Part shown: piece by piece, positions 55,327 to 63,651 of the stretch
Numbering within the stretch: position 1 is the stretch's first letter
Layout: the number at the start of each line of letters is the position of its first letter
From: Algiphilus sp.
GTDB taxonomy: Bacteria; Pseudomonadota; Gammaproteobacteria; Nevskiales; Nevskiaceae
Assembly: GCF_023145115.1 (NCBI RefSeq)
Contig: NZ_JAGLEJ010000031.1
Location: 1 to 64,000, forward strand
Reading direction: 5' to 3'
DNA length: 64,000 bases
Program-made: the position numbers and the translations under genes
The notes under the pieces: model-generated
What the model was told of the DNA's origin: nothing
Seen by the model: the letters and a program-made list of their open reading frames with translations, nothing else
Database searches by the model: none

Positions 55327-55354
55327 ATGGCGCATAATAGATATTATGTTAAGT
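55327..55354 (+). other. attR: right hybrid dif site
   Basis: XerC-type arm ATGGCGCATAA (55327-55337), centre TAGATA (55338-55343) and XerD arm TTATGTTAAGT (55344-55354). The XerD arm differs from E. coli dif by one base and is therefore chromosomal; the XerC arm is phage-derived. It keeps both arms in a good state, so it may still act as the functional dif for chromosome dimer resolution. Confidence 0.85.
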
Positions 55355-55475
55355 ACTGGATGTGGTGCGGCGTGTTCGGCTCTGCGCGCGATAGATATGC
55401 AGAGCTTCGCAGCCCTTCGGAGGTTCCCTGCGCTGCTCGCTCGGTACCCACGGCCGCGTGACGGGAGGCAACAGC

Positions 55476-56414
55476 TCACGATCCGGACGCTTCCGGCGAT
55501 GGGATCGCCGACAACGCCGCCACCATGCGCGCCAGTTCCGCCTTGCGGCCCGCACCCGGTACCGGCCATTCCGGAGCGAGGCGTTCCAGCGCTTGCAGCA
55601 CGGCCGCCGCACCGAGCATGCGCGCCGTGCGCTTGTCGTCCGCGGGCAGCACGTACCACGGCGACGCGCTCGTGGCCGTATTGGCGATGCACGCCTCGTA
55701 TGCCTCGGCGAAATCGCTCCAGAGCACGGCATCGCGACAGTCCGCCTCGGTGAGCTTCCACTGCTTCGCGTTGCTGTCGGCTCGGCTGCGCAGGCGACGC
55801 TGCTGCGTCCCGGGCGAGACATGCAGCATGATCTTGACCACCGCGATGCGGTTCGCCACGAGATAGCGTTCGAAGGCGCGAATCTCCTCGAATCGCGCGG
55901 CGATGGTCGTCTCTGCGGCCGGCGCTGCTTCGGCGTGATGCGCCGGAACCTGCGAGTCCGGGTGTACCCGACCGCTCAGAACGACTTCGTGGTAACCACG
56001 ATTGAACACCGCGATCTCGCCCGTGAGCGGCAGACGGCGCTGATAGCGCCGCAGAAAGTCCTCGCGAAGTTCTCCATGGTCCGGAGCGCCGAACGACCAT
56101 ACATGCATCCCGTTGGGATCGACCTTGTGCAAAGCATGCCGGACCAGCCCGTTCTTGCCGGCCCCGTCGACGCCCTGCACGACCACCAGAACGGCGTCGG
56201 TCCCGTTAGCGAACAGCTTTCTCTGACGGTCCGCAATGCCTTCCCGAAGCGCCTTCATCACGCGCCGGAATGCGGCATCGCCCTGATACGGCCGCGTGAT
56301 GCGCGTGGCGCAGTCCGCCAGACGGAATGCCGCATCGCCCGTTACCTCGAACTGCGCAAGGATGGACGCGATGGCTTCCGGCGACTGGTCTGGTGGCATT
56401 GCTCGTCCGTGCAT
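55476..56414 (-). CDS. ppk2: Polyphosphate kinase 2 family protein
   Basis: A 312-residue PPK2 enzyme. The Walker A-type QGVDGAGKNG is near residue 80, the FNRGYHEVVLSGRV block near 140, and a lid with SNAKQWKLTEAD near 215. PPK2 enzymes transfer phosphate between polyphosphate and nucleoside mono- or diphosphates. The class (ADP- or AMP-using) is not decided by what I can see; the size fits class I or III. It lies just beyond the dif site, where no transcription from the pilZ operon can be expected. A possible link with the Pho genes is functional, not positional. Confidence 0.85.
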   Translation of the reverse strand: MHGRAMPPDQSPEAIASILAQFEVTGDAAFRLADCATRITRPYQGDAAFRRVMKALREGIADRQRKLFANGTDAVLVVVQGVDGAGKNGLVRHALHKVDPNGMHVWSFGAPDHGELREDFLRRYQRRLPLTGEIAVFNRGYHEVVLSGRVHPDSQVPAHHAEAAPAAETTIAARFEEIRAFERYLVANRIAVVKIMLHVSPGTQQRRLRSRADSNAKQWKLTEADCRDAVLWSDFAEAYEACIANTATSASPWYVLPADDKRTARMLGAAAVLQALERLAPEWPVPGAGRKAELARMVAALSAIPSPEASGS

Positions 56415-56507
56415 CGGGAGTGAGTACCCAAGGATAGCTATTGCGACCGGCGGGAATCCGCACCACGATGCCCGTTGTCACAGGAATCACGAGGCGCGAA
56501 TACGCGC

Positions 56508-57773
56508 ATGCAGGCACTTTCCCCCTTCTGGGAGCTGGGTGTGGCACTGGCGCTGGGCTTTCTCATCGGCCTCGAGCGCGGCTGGGACCGGCGCACCGCC
56601 GGGGAGGGTCAGAGGGTTGCCGGCATCCGTACGTTCTCGCTGGTCGGTCTGCTCGGCGGGCTCGTCGGTGTCCTGCAGGCGCTCGTCGGTTCGGTTGCGC
56701 TCATTGCCGCGACGTTCGCCAGCCTCGCCGCTCTGCTCCTGGCGGCCTACACGCTCCGAAGCCTGCGCAGCGATGATCACGGTCTCACCACCTTCATCGC
56801 GGTGCTGGTCACCTTCGTGCTCGGCGTGCTGGCGGCAAGCGGCCAGGCGGCCGTCGCCCTGGCGGGCGCCGTGGTGACCGGTTTGCTGCTGGGTGCGAAG
56901 CCGGTGCTTCACGACGCACTGACGCGCATCTCCGGCGAGGAGGTGCGCGCGATCTTCAAGCTCCTGCTGATCTCGGCGGTTGCACTTCCGCTGATCCCCG
57001 ACCGGGGCTTCGGACCCGGTGGCGTCGTCAATCCGTTCGAGATCTGGTGGCTGGTAGTGCTCATTGCGGCGCTGTCATCGGCCGGATACTTCGCGATGCG
57101 CGCCGCCGGGCCGAGCCGCGGGCTGCTGGTGACGGGGGCGCTCGGAGGCCTCGCCTCCTCGACGGCGCTGACGCTGACGCTGGCACGTCTCGGACGACGC
57201 TCCCCCACCCTGACGCCGGTACTGGCGGCCGCGACCATGCTCGGCTGCGCCATGATGTTCCCGCGCGTCTGGCTGGAAGCGGTCCTGGTGGAGCCTGCAC
57301 TGGCATTGCGGATCCTCATGCCGCTGGTGGCCATGGCCGCGGCGCTCGGCATCGCGGCATGGCTGCTCAATCGACGCCCGGCTCCCCTGCACCGCGATGC
57401 CACCGAGCAGCCGGTCGCCATCGGGAACCCCTTCGAGTTGCGGACCGCCCTCCAGTTCGGCGTGCTGCTCACCGCAGTGATGCTCCTGAGCCATCTCGGG
57501 CAGGAGTACTTCGGAGACCGGGGCGTCTTCCTGGTCGCCGTCATTGCGTCCCTGAGCGACGTCGATGCGATCACCCTGACCATGGCGCGTACCGCCGGCA
57601 CCGACGTGACGCTGGAGACCGCCGGGGACGTGATCGTGCTGTCGGCCGCCATCAACACGCTGGCCAAGGGCGGTCTGGCAGCCGCGATCGGCGGCCGGGC
57701 GATGTGGCGGCCCGTCATGTTCCCGCTGGCCTGTGCCGCCGCCGTCGGCATCGTCGCGGTCGTCGGGCTCTGA
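56508..57773 (+). CDS. MgtC/SapB family membrane protein with DUF4010 domain
   Basis: A protein of about 421 residues with 11-12 membrane helices. The N-terminal MgtC/SapB-type region contains the ALALGFLIGLERG motif near residue 12 and RVAGIRTFSLVGLLGGLVG near 35. The C-terminal half (DUF4010) has SDVDAITLTMARTAG near 350. Function is unknown in detail; MgtC domains occur in proteins for survival at low magnesium or in macrophages. I chose the ATG at 56508, preceded by GAGG, over a TTG at 56475. Confidence 0.8.
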   Translation: MQALSPFWELGVALALGFLIGLERGWDRRTAGEGQRVAGIRTFSLVGLLGGLVGVLQALVGSVALIAATFASLAALLLAAYTLRSLRSDDHGLTTFIAVLVTFVLGVLAASGQAAVALAGAVVTGLLLGAKPVLHDALTRISGEEVRAIFKLLLISAVALPLIPDRGFGPGGVVNPFEIWWLVVLIAALSSAGYFAMRAAGPSRGLLVTGALGGLASSTALTLTLARLGRRSPTLTPVLAAATMLGCAMMFPRVWLEAVLVEPALALRILMPLVAMAAALGIAAWLLNRRPAPLHRDATEQPVAIGNPFELRTALQFGVLLTAVMLLSHLGQEYFGDRGVFLVAVIASLSDVDAITLTMARTAGTDVTLETAGDVIVLSAAINTLAKGGLAAAIGGRAMWRPVMFPLACAAAVGIVAVVGL

Positions 57774-57932
57774 CGCCGTTCGTTCCGCGGCCGTCAGCCA
57801 TGCCTACCCGCTGGTCAAGGATTGCCTGTGCCGGGGGCATCCGGGCGATTGACCCTCCCTCCCACGCGGTGTATAACGCGGCGCTCGGTTTCGGAGGGCC
57901 GTTTCCCTTCGCCACCTGATGATCGGAACCTG

Positions 57933-58421
57933 ATGACCAAGACTGCTGCAAAGAAGAGCACCGGGAAGCGCGCCGACGCCAACGGCAAGAAGCCGGGAAG
58001 CAAGGCGAACACGCCGCTGACCGAGGACGAGATCCGCGCCATGTCGGACGACGACTACATGAATACGGCGCAGCTCGATTTCTTCCGGCAGCGTCTGCTC
58101 AAGATGCGCGAAGAAGTGCTCGCACGCGAGATGGACGTCAAGGCCAGGCTCAATGCCCGCGAGACCTTCGCCGACCCGGCCGATCGCGCCAGCGCCGAGG
58201 AAGAGCACTGGCTCGATCTCCGCCTGCGCGAGCGCGAATCGCTGCTGCTGCGCAAGGTCGACGAGGCGCTGCGTCGCATCATGGACAACGAGTATGGTTA
58301 CTGCGAGGAAACCGGCGAGCCCATCGGCATCGCCCGCCTCCTCGCCCGCCCGACCGCCACCGTCTGCGTCGACGTCAAGGGCCACAACGAGCAGATCGAA
58401 GCGCAGTACCGGGATCGCTAG
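57933..58421 (+). CDS. dksA: DksA/TraR family RNA polymerase regulator, two-cysteine type
   Basis: A 162-residue protein: basic N-terminal tail, coiled coil (about 55-120) and C-terminal finger. Classical DksA has four zinc cysteines. Here they are reduced to GYCEETGEPIGIARL and TVCVDVKG, that is Cys-x2-Thr and Cys-x2-Val, so only two Cys remain. The coil tip keeps acidic DPADRAS in place of the DxxDxA motif (consistent with activity). It would modulate transcription initiation with ppGpp, perhaps without zinc. It lies 45 bases upstream of tRNA-Lys. Confidence 0.9.
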   Translation: MTKTAAKKSTGKRADANGKKPGSKANTPLTEDEIRAMSDDDYMNTAQLDFFRQRLLKMREEVLAREMDVKARLNARETFADPADRASAEEEHWLDLRLRERESLLLRKVDEALRRIMDNEYGYCEETGEPIGIARLLARPTATVCVDVKGHNEQIEAQYRDR

Positions 58422-58466
58422 GCGATCCCGGCCGCTTCGCCAGCCAACCCGCCAGGACGCAAGCCC

Positions 58467-58542
58467 GGGTCGTTAGCTCAGCCGGTAGAGCAGCGGACTT
58501 TTAATCCGTAGGTCGTTGGTTCGAATCCAACACGACCCACCA
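58467..58542 (+). tRNA. tRNA-Lys (anticodon UUU)
   Basis: The acceptor arm GGGTCGT (58467-58473) pairs with ACGACCC (58532-58538). D-arm TAGCTCAGCCGGTAGAGC, anticodon loop CTTTTAA with UUU, T-arm GTTGGTTCGAATCCAAC and an encoded CCA (58540-58542) are all present. It closely resembles E. coli tRNA-Lys. Confidence 0.96.
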
Positions 58543-58610
58543 CTCATCAGGCACTTGCGCGCGCTTCCTGCGCCATTTCCTGAATCCCGGGGCCCCGCCG
58601 CCACCATTCC

Positions 58611-59645
58611 GTGCACGATCTGCGCTTCGCCCACGGTGGCCCGCCGCTCGGCGGCTGGCTGCGAACCACACCGGAGGACTTCCTCGTCGACGAGGATCTG
58701 GGGTTCTCCCCCGGCGGCGAGGGTGAGCATGTGTTCCTGCACGTGCGCAAGCGCGGCGCCAACACCGACTGGGTGGCCGGACGCCTGGCCGAGCACGCCG
58801 GGGTGGCGCCCGGTGCGGTGAGCTATGCCGGCATGAAGGATCGCCATGCGGTCACGACCCAGACCTTCTCGGTGCATCTACCCGGCATGCCGGAACCCGA
58901 CTGGGACGGCTTGGCGGAGCCCGGTATCGCGATAACCGGGCATTCGCGGCATCATCGCAAACTGCGGCGCGGCGCTCTTGCCGGCAACCGCTTCACGATC
59001 ACCCTGCGGGACGTGGCCGGGGATCGGGAACAGGCGGAACACCGCCTGCGGGCCATGGCCGCGCACGGCGTGCCGAACTACTTCGGCGGGCAGCGCTTCG
59101 GTCGCGACAGTGGCAACGTCAACCGGGCATTGGCGTTCTTCGCCGGCCGACGCACCCCGCGCAAGCATCACGGCATGCTCATCTCCGCAGCCCGCTCCCA
59201 CATCTTCAACGCGGTTCTCTCCGAACGCGTCGGCGATGGCAGCTGGAACCGCATCATCGATGGCGAATGCTGCTGTCTGCACGGATCCCGATCCTGGTTC
59301 CTCGCCGAGCCCGGCGTCGACGGGCTCGAGGCGCGTGCCGCGGCCTTCGACATCCACCCGTCGGGCCCGCTGTGGGGCCAGGGCCCCCTGCCCAGCCGGG
59401 GCCGGGCCGCGGATCTGGAGCAGACCGTCGCCGCGGCGTATCAGAAGCTCGTCGACGGCCTCGGCAGGCAGCGACTGGACCAGGACCGTCGGGCGCTCCG
59501 GCTGTGCCCCGGTGCGCTCGAATGGACCTGGCCGGATGCCGCATCGCTCACGCTGCGCTTCTGGCTGCCGGCCGGCAGCTACGCCACCGCCGTGCTGCGC
59601 GAAGTGGCTGCCTGGCGCGAGGCCAACCCGCCGTCGGATATCTGA
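58611..59645 (+). CDS. truD: tRNA pseudouridine(13) synthase TruD
   Basis: A 344-residue enzyme with a GTG start. The catalytic Asp is in YAGMKDRHAVTTQ near residue 74, and NYFGGQRFGRDSGNV near 150 is the TruD signature for the insertion domain. It makes pseudouridine 13 in tRNA-Glu. It starts 68 bases after tRNA-Lys and ends convergent with the AraC-type gene. The usual neighbours ispD, ispF and surE are absent. Confidence 0.94.
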   Translation: MHDLRFAHGGPPLGGWLRTTPEDFLVDEDLGFSPGGEGEHVFLHVRKRGANTDWVAGRLAEHAGVAPGAVSYAGMKDRHAVTTQTFSVHLPGMPEPDWDGLAEPGIAITGHSRHHRKLRRGALAGNRFTITLRDVAGDREQAEHRLRAMAAHGVPNYFGGQRFGRDSGNVNRALAFFAGRRTPRKHHGMLISAARSHIFNAVLSERVGDGSWNRIIDGECCCLHGSRSWFLAEPGVDGLEARAAAFDIHPSGPLWGQGPLPSRGRAADLEQTVAAAYQKLVDGLGRQRLDQDRRALRLCPGALEWTWPDAASLTLRFWLPAGSYATAVLREVAAWREANPPSDI

Positions 59646-59718
59646 CCGGCCCTGCCGACCGGACGCAGCCCGTAGCCGACCACGGCGGGGATGGTCGCGC
59701 GTTGCCCGGCAGCCCCCG

Positions 59719-60738
59719 TCACGTCGCCGGGTTGCGGTCGCGGCGGTACTGGCCCGGCGAGCATCCGGTCCAGCGCCGTACCGCACGCGAGAAGCTCGCG
59801 GTATCGGTGTAGCCCAGTTGCAGCGCGAGCTCGTCGAGCTTCATGCGGCTGCCTTCCAGCAAGCGGAGCGCGAGCTGGCGGCGCTCCTCCTCGACCAGGG
59901 TCCGGAAACTGGTCCCTTCCTGGTCGAGCTTGCGGCGCAGACTGCGCGGTGACATCGCCAGCGCGCCGGCCACGTCCTCGCAGCTCGCCACCAGTCCCAG
60001 CGGACCCAGCAGCTGCTGGCGGACCTGGCCGGCGACGCCGCCCACCTGTCGGCGCTGCAGCTGCTGGCGGCACTGGTCGTCGAGCATGCGCACGAGGTGC
60101 GGATCGAACATGGGAAGCGGCCGGTTGGCATCCTCGGCGCGCACCAGCAGCGCATTCCGCGCGGACCCGAAACGGGGCTCCAGGCCGCACAACGCGGCAA
60201 TGCGCTCGCGATACGGCGGCGTCTCCCGGAACTCGACGGCCGCCAGCTGCAGTCCCGACAGTCCGAGCTCGTTCAGCAGGTTGATGCCGGTGGCCATGTC
60301 CCTTTCGAGCAGGAACTGACGAAGGTGCCGCGGAATGCCGTCGGCGACCATCTCGACACCGAACAGACCGGACTCGTCGAAGCCGTGGATCCGGCAGTAG
60401 GCGGTGCTCAGCGGCAGATAGCGGGTGGCCAGCACCACCGCATCGCGCAGTGTGCGACTGGTCCGCATCGCGAACCCCCAGATGCCGAAGGTCGAGACGC
60501 TGTAGTGCAGGCCCAGCTCGAAGCCCAGCGCCGGCACGTCGGGCAGCGCCAGCAGCAGATTCTCGACCAGCCGCATCTCCTGCTGGCGCGTGACCAGTGC
60601 CTCTCCATCGAGCAGATCGGCATCGGTGATCCCGGTTCCGAGCAGACAGGTGTCGGCGTCGACGCCGTGACGGGCGGCGAAGTTGATCATCACCTGACTG
60701 ATGACGATCGGATGGAGGACGCTGTCGGCTTCCGGCAT
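59719..60738 (-). CDS. AraC-family transcriptional regulator
   Basis: A 339-residue regulator. The N-terminal ligand-binding region (about 1-200) resembles the AraC-type domain found with fatty-acid and ornithine regulators (QVMINFAARHGVD, LGLHYSVSTFGIWGFAMRTSRTL). The C-terminal DNA-binding domain has two HTH motifs: CEDVAGALAMSPRSLRRKLDQEG and LDELALQLGYTDTASFSRAVRRWTG, ending with SPGQYRR. It is divergent from the desaturase gene 135 bases away and probably controls it, perhaps in response to a fatty acid. Confidence 0.88.
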   Translation of the reverse strand: MPEADSVLHPIVISQVMINFAARHGVDADTCLLGTGITDADLLDGEALVTRQQEMRLVENLLLALPDVPALGFELGLHYSVSTFGIWGFAMRTSRTLRDAVVLATRYLPLSTAYCRIHGFDESGLFGVEMVADGIPRHLRQFLLERDMATGINLLNELGLSGLQLAAVEFRETPPYRERIAALCGLEPRFGSARNALLVRAEDANRPLPMFDPHLVRMLDDQCRQQLQRRQVGGVAGQVRQQLLGPLGLVASCEDVAGALAMSPRSLRRKLDQEGTSFRTLVEEERRQLALRLLEGSRMKLDELALQLGYTDTASFSRAVRRWTGCSPGQYRRDRNPAT

Positions 60739-60873
60739 CGCACGATTGTAGTGCAGCGTTCGTCCCGGACCGACCGTTCGGTCAGAACTATCCGGTGGAT
60801 GGCCGGTGGTGTCCTGTCGCGCCGAACGGCGTCCGAATAGGGTGTCACCCTCCGCAAGAACCGGATCCTCGTC

Positions 60874-61770
60874 ATGTCCGACACCCTCGCCGACCTGAAC
60901 AAGCAGGCCATCGCTGCAGCACGGCAGTACACCGGCGGCATCGCCTGGCCGACGGTCGCGCTGGTCGCGTTCACGCTCGCCGGGGTCGTGACCACGCTCG
61001 GACTGTACGCCGCCGGCGGATTGCCGGTCTGGGCCGCAACCCTGCTCATCGGCGCCCTGACCTACTTCGCCTACACGCCGTTGCACGAGGCCGTGCACGG
61101 CAACATCCACGGTCGTCACGACGACCTTCAGTGGCTGAACGATCTCTGCGGTTATCTCGTCGCGCCCATCATCATGGTGCCCTACGCCTCGCATCGCCTC
61201 GAGCACTTCACGCACCACCGCTACACGAATCAGGGCGACAAGGACCCGGATTTCATGATCAGCGGCATGGGCAAGGGACCGGCGAGCGCGTTCCTGACGG
61301 TGATCCGCTTCTTCTGGGTGCAGAACACCTTCTTCGTGAAGGATCACTGGCATTCGGCGAGCACGCGGGAGAAGCTCATCTACTGCACCGAGGTCGTCGC
61401 GTCGGTGGGCTGGCGCGCCGCCTTCCTGGTCGCGATGGCCGAGCCGGGTGCGGTGATGGTGATCGTCGTCGGCTATCTGCTGGGCGGCTTCTTCACGGCG
61501 TACTGGTTCGCCTATCGCCCGCACATTCCCTACGAGGAACCGACGCGCTACCGCAACACCAACAGCCTCATCATGCCGCTCTGGATGAAGCCGGTGGAAT
61601 GGTTCTGGCTCGGCCAGAACCTGCATTCGATCCACCACCTCTTCCCGCGCGTGCCGTTCTACCGCTATCACGCCCTGCATCGCGAGATCGAACCGATCAT
61701 GCGCGCGCACGGCACCCCGATCGTGGGCATCTTCAGTCGGGAGCCGGTAGCCCGGGGTACGCGCGCGTGA
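60874..61770 (+). CDS. Membrane fatty acid desaturase
   Basis: A 298-residue integral membrane di-iron enzyme. The three His boxes are HEAVHGNIHG (about 65-74), HRLEHFTHHR (about 108-117) and HSIHHLFP (about 251-258), with membrane helices at about 24-44, 48-64 and in the 170-205 region. It introduces a double bond or hydroxyl in acyl lipids; substrate and position are unknown. Carotenoid hydroxylase/ketolase relatives are alternatives. The divergent AraC-type gene suggests inducible expression. Confidence 0.85.
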   Translation: MSDTLADLNKQAIAAARQYTGGIAWPTVALVAFTLAGVVTTLGLYAAGGLPVWAATLLIGALTYFAYTPLHEAVHGNIHGRHDDLQWLNDLCGYLVAPIIMVPYASHRLEHFTHHRYTNQGDKDPDFMISGMGKGPASAFLTVIRFFWVQNTFFVKDHWHSASTREKLIYCTEVVASVGWRAAFLVAMAEPGAVMVIVVGYLLGGFFTAYWFAYRPHIPYEEPTRYRNTNSLIMPLWMKPVEWFWLGQNLHSIHHLFPRVPFYRYHALHREIEPIMRAHGTPIVGIFSREPVARGTRA

Positions 61771-61778
61771 GGCGGAAT

Positions 61779-61792
61779 CCGTGCCCGCACGG
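61779..61792. repeat. Hairpin between convergent genes
   Basis: CCGTGC (61779-61784) and GCACGG (61787-61792) form a six-base-pair stem with a two-base loop, in the 33 bases between the convergent desaturase and DUF4345 genes. It may help end transcription, although no T-tract follows. Confidence 0.35.
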
Positions 61793-61803
61793 CGGATGCG
61801 CGG

Positions 61804-62184
61804 TCAGATTGCTGTCGGCAGCCGCCTGATCAGCCATGCCGCGATGACCACCACGGCCAGTTCGACGACCAGCGCCATCACGGTGTAGCCGGAGAACTCG
61901 CCGACGATGAGGGCCGCCGGCAATCGGGCGATGAAGAGACCGGCGCACAGCACGCCGACCATCAGCAGCGCCGCGGGCTGCAGCGTCTCGCGCACCACCG
62001 CCGCCGCCGCGAAGGCACCGATGGCGAACTGCAGGCCGCCGTACATCGCGCGCAGCTCGACGGTGCCGGTGGCGGTGCCGGCGGACACGCCCGCCGCTTC
62101 CGCCAGGAAGCCCGGGTAGAGGAAGCACCAGAGCCCGTAGGGCGCCCATACGAGGGCGGAGAGCCCCAGGAAGATCCTCGTCAC
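61804..62184 (-). CDS. Small four-helix membrane protein (DUF4345-like)
   Basis: A 126-residue protein from a GTG start, with four hydrophobic segments at about residues 4-26, 45-64, 70-88 and 97-118. The ELRAMYGGLQFAIGAF motif near residue 44 is characteristic of DUF4345. Function unknown. It is convergent with the desaturase. The next gene on the same strand starts far upstream and ends 71 bases before this start, so the two may be co-transcribed. Confidence 0.65.
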   Translation of the reverse strand: MTRIFLGLSALVWAPYGLWCFLYPGFLAEAAGVSAGTATGTVELRAMYGGLQFAIGAFAAAAVVRETLQPAALLMVGVLCAGLFIARLPAALIVGEFSGYTVMALVVELAVVVIAAWLIRRLPTAI

Positions 62185-62254
62185 GTCGTGCGTCTCCCGT
62201 GTCGCATCCGGAGGCCCATTATCGAGCCATTCCGCGCGACGCGACAGCTCCGGC

Positions 62255-63475
62255 TCAGCCGGCGGCGACGGACTCGCCGATCACGGCGTCGCGATCCATC
62301 GTCAGGCTGCGCACGTGCGTTTCCTGCGCGGCGCGGCCGCGGCGGGTCATGCGATTCCGCCCGCCGGGGAGCGCCCGGCTGACGGCATGGCGGGCCAGCG
62401 TGACGGGGAACGTCGCGAGCGGATACCAGGGCAGCACGCCCGACGGCAGCCCCAGGCGCTCCATGGCCTCCGCGCCGAGGAATGCGCGGCTGATCGAGAG
62501 GTGCTTGGCGTACTCGAAGCGGCTGCGCAGGAAGGCCAGATTGCGGTATTCGCGCTCGAGTGGCTCGCGCGCCAGCGGCTGCGCCATCATCCGGCTGGTC
62601 TCGTCCGGGTTGGTCAGGCTCATGAGCAGCTGCATGAGCTGGGCGGCCGCCGCCTCCTCGGTATCGGCCAGCCAGCGCTCGTCGACGCCGATCAGCCAGC
62701 CGACGTAGCGCGTCAGATGCGCGAAATCGTCCCGCTCGCGGCGGGACTGCGGTACCCCCATCATGCGGGCGCCGAGCGCCTGCACCGTCAGCGAGCCGTA
62801 CAGGGTGGCGGCCATGTCGGGCTGGTTCACCGGCAGGCCCCAGGCCTCCATGTCCCAGTCCTCGCGCGCGGCCACGGACTGCCGTACCAGCGCGTGGATG
62901 AATCGCACCTTCAGGGTCGAGCGCCAGCCGGCGGAATACGGTGCCAGCCCGCCCTCCGCGGTGCAGTCGAGCACCCACTGCGAGGTCTCCGCCAGCCGGC
63001 GCGTGGCCCCCTTCTGCAGCGCGCCGGTGAGAATCAGCGTGCGATTGAAGGCCGACGCCTGATACCCGCCCATCAAGGCCACATCGCGACCGACGTTGAG
63101 CGCGCTCATGCCGCAGCGGCGGAACAGCGCGGCGCCGCGCTCGACGCGCCCGGTATCCAGCCACGCCGGCGGCGTGGCCATGCCCACGATGAACTCGCGC
63201 AGCTCCGGTATCGCGTCGGGGACGGCGTCGATGCCGTGGACCAGCGCCTGATCGAACTGTGCCCGCGCCGACCGCATGCCGTGGCGCCGCATCGCCGCCA
63301 GCAGCGTGTCCATCGCCGGGTCGCCCTCCATGAATGCGATGCCGATCTCGCGCCAGCGCGCGTCATCGGGCTGCTCGATGCCCGGCATCAGCCGGTGCAG
63401 GCGCCCCAGCATGTTCTGCACGCGCTCGTTGACGCGGTGGCGCGTCGGAATGAAGCCTTCGGGCAAGCGGGTCAT
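62255..63475 (-). CDS. Oxygenase MpaB-family protein (DUF2236)
   Basis: A protein of 406 residues from the ATG at 63475. The sequence matches the MpaB/latex-clearing-protein-like superfamily: AWLDTGRVERGAALFRRCGM near 110, ALMGGYQASAFNRTLILTGAL near 135, and WMxHxxV-like context in STLKVRFIHALVR near 190, whose His is a candidate heme ligand. Members are heme-dependent oxygenases, some cleaving polyisoprene, many uncharacterised. No signal peptide, so it is probably cytoplasmic or membrane-associated. A TTG at 63517 would add 14 residues. Confidence 0.75.
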   Translation of the reverse strand: MTRLPEGFIPTRHRVNERVQNMLGRLHRLMPGIEQPDDARWREIGIAFMEGDPAMDTLLAAMRRHGMRSARAQFDQALVHGIDAVPDAIPELREFIVGMATPPAWLDTGRVERGAALFRRCGMSALNVGRDVALMGGYQASAFNRTLILTGALQKGATRRLAETSQWVLDCTAEGGLAPYSAGWRSTLKVRFIHALVRQSVAAREDWDMEAWGLPVNQPDMAATLYGSLTVQALGARMMGVPQSRRERDDFAHLTRYVGWLIGVDERWLADTEEAAAAQLMQLLMSLTNPDETSRMMAQPLAREPLEREYRNLAFLRSRFEYAKHLSISRAFLGAEAMERLGLPSGVLPWYPLATFPVTLARHAVSRALPGGRNRMTRRGRAAQETHVRSLTMDRDAVIGESVAAG

Positions 63476-63651
63476 GGCGAATACCTGTCGAGTTGGGGTT
63501 CCGGGAAATTCGCGCAAAATATAACATCTGAGGCCAAGCCCCTAGTGAGGTCCGGCCGGTAAAACTGTAATATTTAGCCAGTAACTCTGCATCTCATTGA
63601 TTTCAAAAGAATATCTTGGACATCCATAAGCAATCGCGTTCCACCTGTCGC
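63476..63651. other. Low-GC intergenic boundary region
   Basis: About 176 bases without a gene. From about 63510 base composition shifts from the G+C-rich background to roughly even AT and GC (AAAATATAAC, TGTAATATTTAG, TTTCAAAAGAATATC). It precedes a gene of similar composition and probably marks the edge of acquired DNA. I see no tRNA or clear att repeat in it. Confidence 0.5.

Larger units (their letters stand above)
48737..55343 (+). mobile_element. Filamentous phage (inovirus) prophage integrated at dif
   Basis: About 6.6 kb between two dif-like sites sharing the 14-base direct repeat GCGCATAATAGATA (48729-48742 and 55330-55343). Gene order on the plus strand is two small genes, rolling-circle Rep, ssDNA-binding protein, two small membrane proteins, major coat, a 25-codon gene, pIII-like adhesin, pVI-like DUF2523 protein and Zot/pI ATPase. 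Minus-strand genes at the ends encode an HTH protein and a membrane protein. No integrase, transposase or own secretin gene is present, so it must use host XerCD for integration and a host secretin for exit, as CTX-phi does. Confidence 0.88.

Noticed and set aside
58467..58542. tRNA-Lys as an integration site
   Set aside because: No partial copy of the tRNA 3' end and no integrase gene lie nearby; the prophage sits at dif instead.
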